DNA from: Coriobacteriia bacterium
GTDB lineage: Bacteria; Actinomycetota; Coriobacteriia; Coriobacteriales; UMGS124
Direction of reading: 5' to 3'
NCBI GenBank assembly: GCA_018368455.1
Contig: JAGZEG010000009.1
Coordinates: 62,001 to 126,000 of the forward strand
Length of the DNA: 64,000 nucleotides
This document shows positions 32,151-41,050 of this stretch, in pieces. A program made the translations under genes and the position numbers. The notes beneath the pieces are model-generated. The model did not search any database, had not been told where the DNA came from, and saw nothing but the letters and a program-made list of their open reading frames with translations. Within the stretch, counting starts at the first letter, position 1; each line of letters starts with the position of its first letter.

Positions 32151-33208
32151 CGCTGCTCCTCTCGGGAGTTCGCCTTGGCTTCATGTCCCGCACCTGCCGT
32201 GGGCGTGGGCCTCACGAAGCGCGCGTCCTGGTCGACGCCATCGGGGCAGTTGAGCGCCGAGCGCACCTCGTACTGGGGTGCTCGCCCCACGGTGAGCGAC
32301 AGACGGCCCAGGTACTCACCGAGCAGGCCGAGGAACACGAGCACGGCGCCGAAGCAGATGAGCTGCGAGGCCATGAGCGAGCTCCAGCCGTCCTGCGTCA
32401 CGACGCCGCGTAGCCGCTCAATGACGATGACGAGCGCCCAGATGACGCCGACGACTGCGAGCACGCCGCCGGCGGCAAGCGCGATGCGCAGCGGCACGAT
32501 GGACAGACCCAGGATGGACGACCACAGCCGCACGAGCGCCTTGAGCGTGTAGCCAGACGTGCCGACCTCGCGCTCGAAGTGCTGCACGGGCGTCGACGTC
32601 ACGCGCTTCGTCGCGCGAAACACGAGCCCCTCGATGTAAGGGTAGGGCCCGGTGTACTCGATCATGTGGTCGCGCACATAGTCGCGCATGACGAAGAAGC
32701 TCGACGCGTAGACGTCCTTGGGCTGGCCTGTGAGCACGCGCGACGTCCACTCGGCGAAGCGCGAGCCCAGGCGGCGGAACCAGCTCTCCCGCAGCCCAGC
32801 GTCGCCGTAGTCGGCGAACACGACGTCCCAGCCCTCATATATCTTGTCGAGCAGGCGCAGCACCTGTGAGGGGTGCGTCTGCATGTCGTCGTCCATGAGC
32901 AGGATGAGCTGCCCCGTCGTCTCGTGCAAGCCGGCCATGATGGCACCGTGCTGGCCGAAGTTGCGGATGAGGTCAATGCCCTTGACGCAGGGATCCCCCT
33001 CGCACAGGGAGCGGATCTGCGCGAACGTGCCGTCGGGCGAGCAGTCGTTCACGAGCACGAACTCGTAGGCGTAGCCCGCGCGCACGAGCTCGTCGCGCGT
33101 CAGGCGCACGACTTTGGCGATCGTCTGCTCGCTGCGATAGCACGGGATGACGACGGACACCGTGAGCGGGGCCCCCGGCGTTGCGGACACTGGTCGGACG
33201 TCGCTCAT
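32147..33208 (-). CDS. Family 2 polyprenyl-phosphate glycosyltransferase (ArnC/CsbB/DPM1-like)
   Basis: The 353-residue product has a GT2 domain: TVSVVIPCYRSEQTIAKVV, FVLVNDCSPDGTFAQIRSL, RNFGQHGAIMAGL and the metal-binding DDD in LILLMDDDMQTHPSQVL. Two C-terminal membrane spans (about 235-260 and 275-300) follow. This is the ArnC/GtrB/CsbB layout, which loads a sugar from a nucleotide donor onto undecaprenyl phosphate at the inner membrane face. ATG 33208 has GGAGGAG upstream. It overlaps both neighbours by ATGA. The co-encoded aminotransferase suggests that the sugar is a 4-amino-4-deoxy sugar. Confidence 0.88.
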   Translation of the reverse strand: MSDVRPVSATPGAPLTVSVVIPCYRSEQTIAKVVRLTRDELVRAGYAYEFVLVNDCSPDGTFAQIRSLCEGDPCVKGIDLIRNFGQHGAIMAGLHETTGQLILLMDDDMQTHPSQVLRLLDKIYEGWDVVFADYGDAGLRESWFRRLGSRFAEWTSRVLTGQPKDVYASSFFVMRDYVRDHMIEYTGPYPYIEGLVFRATKRVTSTPVQHFEREVGTSGYTLKALVRLWSSILGLSIVPLRIALAAGGVLAVVGVIWALVIVIERLRGVVTQDGWSSLMASQLICFGAVLVFLGLLGEYLGRLSLTVGRAPQYEVRSALNCPDGVDQDARFVRPTPTAGAGHEAKANSREEQR

Positions 33209-34539
33209 GCGCCCCACTCCTCCATGAACGGCAAGCTCTCGCGGCAGGTGAGCTCCTCGCCGGACGCACCGCGCACGGAGAAGCCCCGGAACAGGCGGGC
33301 CGTCAGCTCGTCGGCCTCCTCGCGCGTCTGCGTGTGGCAGAACACGCGGGCGACGTAGGGCTTGGCGCCCTTGCCGTGACCGACGGTCTCTCCCACGCGA
33401 TAGTGCAGCATGGAGGGAGCGAGTGCCTCGGGCCAGCCCAGCATGTCCCGGGCGGTCGATACGTCCGTGACGACGCCGCTGCAGCCCGGGCGCGCGTGGA
33501 AGTTCACGACGAAGCTGACGCCCGAGAAGTCCCCGAGGCGGTGGGCCTGCACGGCCGCGCGCATGGCGGGCCGGTCGTAGGTGAGGTCGAGCAGCAGCTG
33601 CTCGATGGACAGGCCGCTGCCGATCTCGACGTTTTCGTGCTCGTAGCCCAGGACGCGCCCGGCGACCTCGCACACGGCAAGCGAGCCGTCCTCAGGGTGC
33701 CAGAAGAACTGCATGGACAGCGGGCCATCCTGCATGCCGACGTAGTCGGCCACGCGCTGCAGGATGTCGACGGCGGCAGGCGCGGCGTCGAGGGCGTAGC
33801 GGCTCGGGTAGACGATGCGCACAACGTCGGGCACGCCGCCCTCGACGAGCGGACACTTCTCGCGGTCTGCCAGCGAGATGGCGTGCACGCGACCGGCGGC
33901 CACCCAGGCGATCATGTTGATCTCAGCGCCCTCGTCGTACTCCTCGACAAGCACGCTGTCGGGGTCCTTGCCGACGGAGGCCGTCTCGTCGAAGTGCGCC
34001 GCGACCTCTGCCGCTGAGCGCACGACGAAGATGCCGTAGCTGCCGTAGCCGTTGACGGGCTTCATGACGCAGGGGAAGCGCAGGTCAGAGCAGTCGGCCT
34101 CCACCGAGCCGCGGTGCACGGTACGGCCCTGCGGCCGGGGGATGCCCAGCTCGTCGAACATCGCGAACATGAGGCGCTTGTCGCGCAGCTTTGCCATGCC
34201 GTCGAGTGGGCAGTACGAGTAGAGCCCCGCCTCGTGCGTCAGGCGGCACAGGCTCTCGAACAGCACGTCGGAGAAGGACGCGATGGCTCCGTCGGCCCGC
34301 ACGTCGCGTGCCAGCCGCACCAGGGCGTCCACGTCGCGCACGTCCACGTTATAGGCGGCGTCAGCGTGGGGCTTGGCCGGGCCGTCGGGGTAGCCGTCGG
34401 CCACGATCGTCTCGTAGCCGCGGGAGCGCGCCATGTCCACGAGACCGACGAACTCGTCCATGGAGCCGAGCACGAGCAGGCGATGCTGCTCGGAGCTCGG
34501 CTCGCTCGCGGTGGCCTGTGCCTGCGTGTCGTTGCTCAT
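33205..34539 (-). CDS. ATP-grasp carboxylate-amine ligase
   Basis: The 444-residue product has an N-terminal Rossmann-like domain (RLLVLGSMDEFVGLVDMARS) and the ATP-grasp core: FPCVMKPVNGYGSYGIFVV, VLVEEYDEGAEINMIAWV and, for metal binding, MQFFWHPEDGSLAVCEVAGR. Such ligases activate a carboxylate as acyl phosphate and join it to an amine. In this operon the amine could be the amino group put on a sugar by the DegT enzyme, and the acid an amino acid; this is inference. It begins 3 bases after the DegT gene and overlaps the glycosyltransferase gene by ATGA. Confidence 0.8.
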   Translation of the reverse strand: MSNDTQAQATASEPSSEQHRLLVLGSMDEFVGLVDMARSRGYETIVADGYPDGPAKPHADAAYNVDVRDVDALVRLARDVRADGAIASFSDVLFESLCRLTHEAGLYSYCPLDGMAKLRDKRLMFAMFDELGIPRPQGRTVHRGSVEADCSDLRFPCVMKPVNGYGSYGIFVVRSAAEVAAHFDETASVGKDPDSVLVEEYDEGAEINMIAWVAAGRVHAISLADREKCPLVEGGVPDVVRIVYPSRYALDAAPAAVDILQRVADYVGMQDGPLSMQFFWHPEDGSLAVCEVAGRVLGYEHENVEIGSGLSIEQLLLDLTYDRPAMRAAVQAHRLGDFSGVSFVVNFHARPGCSGVVTDVSTARDMLGWPEALAPSMLHYRVGETVGHGKGAKPYVARVFCHTQTREEADELTARLFRGFSVRGASGEELTCRESLPFMEEWGA

Positions 34540-34542
34540 CGG

Positions 34543-35691
34543 CTATCGGCCCTCGAAGTAAGACCGCACCGTCTCGATGACGTGGGCACGGTCCTCGGCG
34601 CTCAGGCCGTAGTACATCGGCAGGCGCACGAGGCGCTCGCTCTCGCGCGTCGTGTAGACGTCGTCGCCGTCAAAGCGCCCGAAGCGCAGACCGGCCGGGG
34701 CCGAGTGCAGCGGCACGTAGTGGAACACCGACCACACGCCGTGCTCCTTGAGGTAGGAGATGAACTCCGTGCGCTGCTCGATGTCGGCGAGCTTCAGCCA
34801 GTACATGTGCGCGTTGTGCACGCAGCCCTCTGGCACGTGCGGCAGCTCGCACAGGCCGCGCTCGGCCAGCGGGCGGAAGGCCTCGTCGTAGGCGTACCAT
34901 GTGGCGCGGCGGTCGTCGTTGATGTCGTCGGCGCGCTCGAGCTGGGCCCACAGGTGGGCGGCGAGCAGGTCGCTCGGTAGGTAGCTCGAGCCGTAGTCGA
35001 CCCACGTGTACTTGTCGACCTGGCCTCGCATGAACTTGGAGCGGTCCGTGCCCTTCTCGCGCATGATCTCGGCCTTCTCTACGGCCGCGATGCCCTCGTC
35101 GCCCGTTTCGTTAATGAGCAGCGCGCCGCCCTCGCCCATGGAGTAGTTCTTCGTCTCGTGAAACGACAGGCAGCCAAAGTCGCCGATAGAGCCAAGCGGG
35201 CGGCCCTTGTATGTGGCGAGCGGGGCGTGGGCGGCGTCCTCGACGACCTTGAGGCCGTGGGCGCGCGCGATTGCCATGATGGTGTCCAGCTCGCAGGAGA
35301 TGCCCGCGTTGTGCATGACGACGATGGCGCGCGTCTTGTCGGTGATGGCGTGCTCGATCTTTGTCTCGTCGATGTTCATCGTGTCGGGGCGGATGTCCAC
35401 AAACACGAGGCGGGCGCCGACCTGTACGAAGGCCGTCGCCGTTGAGGAGAACGTGTACGAGGGCATGATGACCTCGTCGCCAGGCTCGATGCCGCACAGC
35501 CGGGCGGCCATCTCCAGAGCCGTCGTGCCGCTCGTCGTGAGCAGACAGCGAGGTGTTCCGAAACGCTGCTCGATCCAGGCGGAGCACTTCTTCGTGAACG
35601 GCCCGTCACCGCAGATCTTGCGGTTGTCGAGGGCCTGCTGGATATAGGAGAGCTCGGTCCCCACGTGCGGCGGGACGTTGAAGTCAACCAT
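34543..35691 (-). CDS. DegT/DnrJ/EryC1 sugar aminotransferase (RffA/ArnB-like)
   Basis: This PLP enzyme moves an amino group from glutamate to a nucleotide-linked keto-sugar. The 382-residue product from ATG 35691 (GGAAGG upstream) has FNVPPHVGTELSYIQQALDN, LLTTSGTTALEMAARLCGI, DEVIMPSYTFSSTATAFV, VEDAAHAP and the PLP lysine in SFHETKNYSMGEGG. The ends match dTDP-4-amino-4,6-dideoxygalactose transaminase (RffA/WecE) most closely by eye, but ArnB-type activity is possible. It is the first gene of the operon and is divergent from the YfhO-family gene. No sugar-nucleotide dehydratase is encoded nearby, so the keto-sugar must come from elsewhere. Confidence 0.88.
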   Translation of the reverse strand: MVDFNVPPHVGTELSYIQQALDNRKICGDGPFTKKCSAWIEQRFGTPRCLLTTSGTTALEMAARLCGIEPGDEVIMPSYTFSSTATAFVQVGARLVFVDIRPDTMNIDETKIEHAITDKTRAIVVMHNAGISCELDTIMAIARAHGLKVVEDAAHAPLATYKGRPLGSIGDFGCLSFHETKNYSMGEGGALLINETGDEGIAAVEKAEIMREKGTDRSKFMRGQVDKYTWVDYGSSYLPSDLLAAHLWAQLERADDINDDRRATWYAYDEAFRPLAERGLCELPHVPEGCVHNAHMYWLKLADIEQRTEFISYLKEHGVWSVFHYVPLHSAPAGLRFGRFDGDDVYTTRESERLVRLPMYYGLSAEDRAHVIETVRSYFEGR

Positions 35692-35893
35692 CACGCGACC
35701 TTCCTGTCGGTCGAATCTGTAGAGGCGCCCTCGTGCCATTGGCGCTCGTATGGCAAACCATCATACTGGGTTTGAGTGCCCTATAGGATAGTTTTCACTG
35801 TATTGGCACGCCTGGCTTGTGCCTTGCGAAGGCGAGGGAGCCGCTCAAAAAACGAGTGCACTGCCGGGCCGACGAAGGCGGGTCGTACGTCCT
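35692..35893. promoter_or_regulatory. Divergent promoter region of the glycosylation locus
   Basis: This 202-bp gap between the DegT gene (minus) and the YfhO-family gene (plus) contains an A+T-rich patch (about 35753-35805) with CTATAGGATAG at 35781-35791, readable as a -10 box on either strand. Shared control of both units is likely but not shown. Confidence 0.4.
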
Positions 35894-38845
35894 ATGCGCA
35901 GCGTACCCACAGAGCACGACGCGGTTGCAAACGATCTCACAGACTCCCAGGGGGTGCGTGCGGGTCGGCTTGAGCGCGCGCTCGACGCCGTTCTCGCGTG
36001 GGCGCGCCGCTGCCTGCAGACGCGGCGCGGCTACGCCCTGCTGTTCCTCCTGCTGTTCGCGCTCGCGTGGCTTCCGGTGCTGTTCACGGTGCTTGCGTCG
36101 GGCAAGTCGCTCATCTGGCAGGTCGACGGCCTCTCGCAGCAGTACGTCTGGTTCGTCTACACGGGCCAGTGGGTGCGCGAACTGCTCTCGAACATCTTTA
36201 TCACCCACACGTTTGCCCTGCCGATGTGGACGATGGACGCCGGCTATGGCACGGACATCATCCAGGCATACTCAGGCACATTCGTCAACCCGTTCTACTT
36301 GGTGTCGGCCCTCGTTCCCGAGCGCTTCGCCGAGTTCGCGTTCGAGGCTGTCATGCTGCTCATGCTGTACTGCGCCGGCCTGGCGTTCTCGCTGTGGGCG
36401 CGCGGCCGGGGCGCCTCCCCTGCGGGCACGCTGCTCGGTGCTGTCGCCTACGTGTTCGCCGGCAACGCTGTCGTCGTGTTCTCCCAGCCGAGTTTCATCG
36501 TCTCGATGGTGACGTTCCCGCTCGTCCTGCGCGGCGCGGATCTCGTGTTCGAGCGCCGCAGCCCCGCACTATTCCTCGCGGTGCTTGCCTGGGAGTTCGC
36601 TGCCTCGTTCTACGACGCCTACATGATCTGCATCCTGCTTGTGTTGTACTGCCTCGTGCGCTTCTTCTTCGGCGTCGAGCGGGGCGTGCCGCGCCATGGG
36701 CGCGCCCTGCGGCTGCTGAAGTGGGTTGGCATATTCGTGGGGTATGTCATGCTGGCGCTGCTCGCCGGCTGCGTGCTGCTGCTCCCGCAGGTCATGTCGC
36801 TCATGGGGGCCGATCGCCTCGGCGTGACCCGCTCGGATGACCTGCTGTATGCACTGTCGGTCTACGAACGGTTCTTCGTGCGCTTCATCGGCGCCGCCGA
36901 CCTGGGCAGCGACGCCTACAGCGGCTTCAACGCCTTGAGCGCGCTCGCGTTTGTGCTGCTGCTCGCGCGTTGGCGCAAGCACAAGGGTCTCGCGCTGTCG
37001 TTCGTCGTGCTGACGATCATGATGCTCGTACCGGCGTTCGGCCGCCTTATGAACGGCCTCGAGTACGCGACGGACCGTTGGTCGTGGGCGTATGGGCTTC
37101 TGGGCGCCTACGCCATCGCGAAGCTGCTGCCCGAGCTGCTTTCCACGTCGCGTCACGAGCGTCGCGTGCTCGCTCTCGTTGTCGCCCTGTATGGCGTCGC
37201 ATGCTTTGCCCTGCCACTACCCAGCGCCGACCTGTCGTTTGCCGCGACGTTCGTCGTGCTCGTCTGCTCCGTTGCCGTCGTGCTCTCTGCCAGCTCCTGG
37301 CCGCGACCGCGCGCTCTTGCGGCGCTGACGTGCTGCGTTGTGCTCTCGGGCGTCGTCACGTTTGTCACGCTTCTGTCGCCGTACTACGGAGGGCGCGCCT
37401 GGACGCTCATGGGTTTCAACCGCCTGTGGGAGTTCCACTCAACGAACGCGGTGGCGCGCTTTGTCGGCGACGCGCAGGCTGCGGGCGCGACGTACGACGA
37501 GACGTATCGCTACGACCGCACGACGCCCGTTGCCTCGGGCGTGCACAACTCGGGGCTCATCACGGGCCTCATGACGCCCGACTACTACAACAGCATATAT
37601 AGCCAGGGGATCGACGACCTCAACACGAGCCTCGGCCTCGTGGACACGGAGGGTACGAACTTCCGCTATGGCGGGCTCAACAGCCGCGCCATGCTCGAGG
37701 GCCTGCTTGGCGTGCGCTACTACTACGTGGACGACGAGCACGCCGCTATGGTACCCGAGACGTTTGCCGATGCCACGACTATCGCTGAGGGTCCCGGGCG
37801 AGAGGACCACTACCGGTTGCTCGAGGCAGACGTTGTGGCGCCGCTGGCGTTCGTTGCCGACAGCTACCTGACGCGTGCGCAGTACGAGGCGCTGCCGATG
37901 GCCGATCGCCAGCGCGCCCTGCTGGCGGGCGTTGTGCTTGAGGGCGACGACGAGGCCACGGGCCTGGAGAACGTTGGTGACGAGGTCGCGTCCGGGCGGG
38001 ATGGCATCGGCGCTGCGCAGGAGATCCCGTACGAGATCGCGAGCGCGTCGGGCTGCGACGTCGACGAGGCGGGCACATCCGTCACCGTGCGCAGGGCCGG
38101 CGCTTGCCTGACGCTGACGTTTAATGCGCCGGGCGACGCCGAGACGTATCTCTACACCAGCGGTCTCACGTACGAGGACATCTCGTATCGCGAGCGAGCC
38201 ACCGACGCCGAGTGGGCGGCCAAGGGCTTTATCGGTCGCCTCAAGACGCTGCTGGCGGAGCCGTTCAGGGCTGAGGTGACCAACGGCACCATTGTCGCGA
38301 GCGCTCCGGGGGCGGCCAGCACGATCTATCAGATGAACGCAAACGACCACATGTATGGCGGCAAACACGAGTGGCTGGCCAACGTCGGCTACGACGACGA
38401 GGGCCGCGCGCAGCTCACGCTCACGTTCACGCAGCCTGGCATCTACTCGTTTGACGAGATGTCTGTCGTGTCACAGCCCATGGCGGGTGTGGACGAGCGC
38501 ATCGGCGAGCTCGCGGCCGCCGGCGCCAGGGACATCACCCTGGGGACGAACGAGATCAGCTGCACGGCGAGCTCCGACACCGACGCCCAGCTCTTCTTGA
38601 GCGTGGCGTACTCCGACGGTTGGAGCGCCACGGTCGATGGGCAGCCGGCGGCGATCCACAAGGCGGACCTTGGTTTCATGAGCGTGGAGCTTCCGGCCGG
38701 CACGCATGAGGTACGTCTGACGTACGTGACGCCGTATCTGCGCGAGGGGGCTGTGCTGAGCGCGCTGGGCATCGTCGGCTGCGTCGTGACGTGCGTGCTC
38801 GTGGGCCGCCACCATCGCCGGACGGCAGGGGAGCGGGCCGCATAG
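35894..38845 (+). CDS. YfhO-family integral membrane protein, probable envelope glycosyltransferase
   Basis: The 983-residue product has about a dozen membrane spans in its first half (from residue ~40), the WQVDGLSQQYVWF motif after the first span, then a long extracellular domain (about 520-940) and a last span (about 950-970). This fits the YfhO family of GT-C-like enzymes. In Bacillus and Listeria, YfhO relatives transfer a sugar from undecaprenyl phosphate to lipoteichoic acid, working with a CsbB-type GT2 and a flippase; here both partners are encoded divergently next door. The acceptor polymer is unknown. ATG 35894 is the most likely start; a GTG at 35819 would add 25 residues. Confidence 0.8.
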   Translation: MRSVPTEHDAVANDLTDSQGVRAGRLERALDAVLAWARRCLQTRRGYALLFLLLFALAWLPVLFTVLASGKSLIWQVDGLSQQYVWFVYTGQWVRELLSNIFITHTFALPMWTMDAGYGTDIIQAYSGTFVNPFYLVSALVPERFAEFAFEAVMLLMLYCAGLAFSLWARGRGASPAGTLLGAVAYVFAGNAVVVFSQPSFIVSMVTFPLVLRGADLVFERRSPALFLAVLAWEFAASFYDAYMICILLVLYCLVRFFFGVERGVPRHGRALRLLKWVGIFVGYVMLALLAGCVLLLPQVMSLMGADRLGVTRSDDLLYALSVYERFFVRFIGAADLGSDAYSGFNALSALAFVLLLARWRKHKGLALSFVVLTIMMLVPAFGRLMNGLEYATDRWSWAYGLLGAYAIAKLLPELLSTSRHERRVLALVVALYGVACFALPLPSADLSFAATFVVLVCSVAVVLSASSWPRPRALAALTCCVVLSGVVTFVTLLSPYYGGRAWTLMGFNRLWEFHSTNAVARFVGDAQAAGATYDETYRYDRTTPVASGVHNSGLITGLMTPDYYNSIYSQGIDDLNTSLGLVDTEGTNFRYGGLNSRAMLEGLLGVRYYYVDDEHAAMVPETFADATTIAEGPGREDHYRLLEADVVAPLAFVADSYLTRAQYEALPMADRQRALLAGVVLEGDDEATGLENVGDEVASGRDGIGAAQEIPYEIASASGCDVDEAGTSVTVRRAGACLTLTFNAPGDAETYLYTSGLTYEDISYRERATDAEWAAKGFIGRLKTLLAEPFRAEVTNGTIVASAPGAASTIYQMNANDHMYGGKHEWLANVGYDDEGRAQLTLTFTQPGIYSFDEMSVVSQPMAGVDERIGELAAAGARDITLGTNEISCTASSDTDAQLFLSVAYSDGWSATVDGQPAAIHKADLGFMSVELPAGTHEVRLTYVTPYLREGAVLSALGIVGCVVTCVLVGRHHRRTAGERAA

Positions 38846-39552
38846 CTCACGCCCCTGCGCTGGGGCGCATCCCACGCCATGGATCGTTGATCCCACATGG
38901 GATGCGCGGCGGGCATCACTGCGGGGCTGTGAGGGGCTCGCCATCCCCACCTGCATGCCACCCCATCCCACTATGGGCTTGCACGCTCGATTTTTGGTGT
39001 ACCGACAGGCGCGTGTGGCCCATGCCACCCCATCCCACTGCGTTCTCCAGGGCTATCGCCCCACTCCGTCCCACCCAGACACCCCTGGGGTGCCCGTGGG
39101 CCCACAGTGCCACCCCATCCCACTGCGATGGCAGATTCCTGCCATCCCACCTCATCCCCCACGTCATCCCACCGTGGCGGTGCCTCTGTGGTCCGAGTGG
39201 CCTCAACTCTGGATTGATAAACAGCATATGTGCAGGTAAATGGCCATTTTGCACCTGTGGTACCACAGGGATGTCCCAGGCGTCACCACCTCGGGGCACA
39301 CATTCTTCACTGCCATGACACGCCGTCCCCCGCACAGCCGAGGCCCCGTGCTAGGGGTCGGGACATCGTAGACCCCCATATTTTGTGGTCGGAGGCGTGG
39401 CGGCTGGGCTGCAAAAGGCCATGCGTGCCCATGCTGGGGGATGAATTGCCCATCAAGTGGGATATCTCGGCATGAAGTGGGATGGGATGCGGTAGTATAT
39501 GAGCACGCTCTGATGGAGTCGGATTCGGTCTCACGCTCGAGGGGAGGAGGAG
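38846..39552. promoter_or_regulatory. 707-bp noncoding region with many GTGGGAT-type motifs upstream of mraZ
   Basis: No gene is convincing here. TGCCACCCCATCCCACT occurs three times exactly (38956-38972, 39023-39039 and 39108-39124), and further ATCCCAC copies lie at 38869, 38890, 39144 and 39166. Read on the minus strand these are AGTGGGATGGGGTGGCA, close to the GTGGGATGGGAT just upstream of mraZ. A perfect 16-bp palindrome, CCTGTGGTACCACAGG, is at 39254-39269. Confidence 0.55.
39455..39498 (+). promoter_or_regulatory. Putative MraZ operator and dcw promoter
   Basis: AAGTGGGAT occurs at 39455-39463 and again at 39475-39483, exactly 20 bp apart, and the second is followed by a further GGGAT. 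MraZ proteins bind direct repeats containing TGGGA/GTGGG upstream of mraZ. A TAGTAT at 39493-39498 is a likely -10 box, which places the second repeat over the -35 region, as expected for self-repression. Confidence 0.65.
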
Positions 39553-39993
39553 ATGGAGCAGGACGGCACGCGCGACGCGTTCTTCACGGGCAATTACGAT
39601 CATACGCTCGATGTGAAGGGCCGCGTTTCCCTGCCTGCCAAGTTCCGTCGAAATCTTCCCGTTGAGCTCAAGATCGTTCCGAAGGGCAACACGGTCATGA
39701 TCTTCACCACGGAGGGCTTTCGCGCCTACGTCGATGACGTGCGCACGAAGCTCGCCGATCTGGCGGAGGGGCGCGAGGCGGCCATCGCTGCCGCGCGCTT
39801 TGCGCTCACCTCGAGTGCTGAGGACACCGAGATCGACTCGGCCGGTCGAATCAGCATCAGCTCGAAGGTGCGCCAGAACGTGGGCCTGGAGAAGGACGTC
39901 TCCATCGTCGGCGCGGTTGACCACATCGAGCTCATGAACCGCGATGTGTACGCCGCACGCCTGGCCGCCGCCCAGCAGTTCCTTACGTTCTAG
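39553..39993 (+). CDS. mraZ: Transcriptional regulator MraZ
   Basis: The 146-residue product has the two AbrB-like halves of the family: GNYDHTLDVKGRVSLPAKFR and EDTEIDSAGRISISSKVRQN, each with the Asp-x-x-GR turn. MraZ forms a ring and represses its own dcw operon by binding direct repeats in the promoter; matching repeats are visible at 39455-39487. GAGGGGAGGAGG precedes the ATG. It is the first gene of the division and cell-wall cluster. Confidence 0.95.
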   Translation: MEQDGTRDAFFTGNYDHTLDVKGRVSLPAKFRRNLPVELKIVPKGNTVMIFTTEGFRAYVDDVRTKLADLAEGREAAIAAARFALTSSAEDTEIDSAGRISISSKVRQNVGLEKDVSIVGAVDHIELMNRDVYAARLAAAQQFLTF

Positions 39994-39995
39994 CC

Positions 39996-40988
39996 ATGGC
40001 GGACCAGGAGGGCGCCTTGACACTCGAATACCGGCACATCCCTGTGATGCTCGGGGAGGTTCTGGAGACGTTGTCTCCAAGTGATGGCGACGTGGTGTGC
40101 GACTGCACGCTCGGCGGCGCCGGTCACTCCCTTGAGCTGGGCAGACGCTGCAGCCCGTCCGGACTGCTCATCGGCATCGACCAGGACGACCTCGCCCTGG
40201 CAACGGCGTCGGAGCGCATCCGGGCAACCATACCCGAAGTCGCGTCTCTCCAGCTCAAGGGGAACTTCTCACAGCTCGACTCCCTGCTCCAGCAGGCCGA
40301 GGTGCCCGGCGTCGACTGCTTCCTGTTCGACCTGGGCGTGAGCTCCCCGCAGCTTGACATCCCATCCAGGGGGTTCTCGTACCATGAGGACTCCGCACTC
40401 GACATGCGCATGGACCCGGGGACACAAACCCTAACCGCAGCTGAGGTCATCAACACCTACAACGAAGCCGACCTCACCCGGATCTTACGCACCTACGGGG
40501 AAGAGAAGTGGGCCGCTCGCATCGCCAAGTTCGTGGTCGAGCGGCGCCGTCGCGCCCCCATCGAGACGACGCTGGAGCTCGTGGACGTCATCAAGGCGGC
40601 AATCCCCGCGTCCCAGCGGCGCACGGGAGGCCATCACCCGGCTCGCAAGACGTTTCAGGCCTTGCGCATTGAGGTGAACCACGAGATGGATGTGCTGAGG
40701 GAGGGGTTGGACGCTGCGGTTCGCTGGCTGAATCCTGGCGGGCGCATCTGCGTCATCAGCTACCACTCCCTTGAAGACCGCATCGTCAAGACGCTGTTCA
40801 GGCAGCGCTCTCAGACGTGCACGTGCCCGCCGGACATCCCGGTATGCACGTGCGGGTGTGTGCCGGTACTGGAACTCGACGAGCGCAAGCCGCGCGTCCC
40901 GAGTGCCGAGGAGCTTGAGACAAATCCACGCTCGCGCAGCGCAAAGCTGCGATGGGCGCGCAAATGCGCCGGTGATTCGCTCGCCTGA
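39996..40988 (+). CDS. rsmH: 16S rRNA (cytosine-1402-N4)-methyltransferase
   Basis: RsmH (MraW) methylates C1402 of 16S rRNA with SAM. The 330-residue product has EYRHIPVMLGEVLETLSP, the SAM-binding CDCTLGGAGHSLEL, FDLGVSSPQLDIPSRGFSY and ISYHSLEDRIVKTLFR. The ATG at 39996 has no clear ribosome site. A TTG at 40017 (residue 8) has GGAGGG about 4 bases upstream and may be the real start. It comes directly after mraZ, as usual. Confidence 0.95.
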   Translation: MADQEGALTLEYRHIPVMLGEVLETLSPSDGDVVCDCTLGGAGHSLELGRRCSPSGLLIGIDQDDLALATASERIRATIPEVASLQLKGNFSQLDSLLQQAEVPGVDCFLFDLGVSSPQLDIPSRGFSYHEDSALDMRMDPGTQTLTAAEVINTYNEADLTRILRTYGEEKWAARIAKFVVERRRRAPIETTLELVDVIKAAIPASQRRTGGHHPARKTFQALRIEVNHEMDVLREGLDAAVRWLNPGGRICVISYHSLEDRIVKTLFRQRSQTCTCPPDIPVCTCGCVPVLELDERKPRVPSAEELETNPRSRSAKLRWARKCAGDSLA

Positions 40989-41050
40989 TGCCCATGGGGC
41001 GTCGGGTGGCGAAACACGGCGCTCTCTATCGGGAAGGGGAGGTGAGCGAT

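Noticed and set aside
38956..39124. Possible CRISPR array
   Set aside because: The 17-bp unit recurs only three times at uneven spacing (67 and 85 bp), is shorter than CRISPR repeats, and no cas gene is near. The MraZ-box reading fits better.
38791..39335. Open frames of 140-175 codons on both strands between the YfhO-family gene and mraZ
   Set aside because: They are made of the repeated CATCCCAC motifs, give Pro/His-rich or Gly/Trp-rich translations on either strand, and have no ribosome site.
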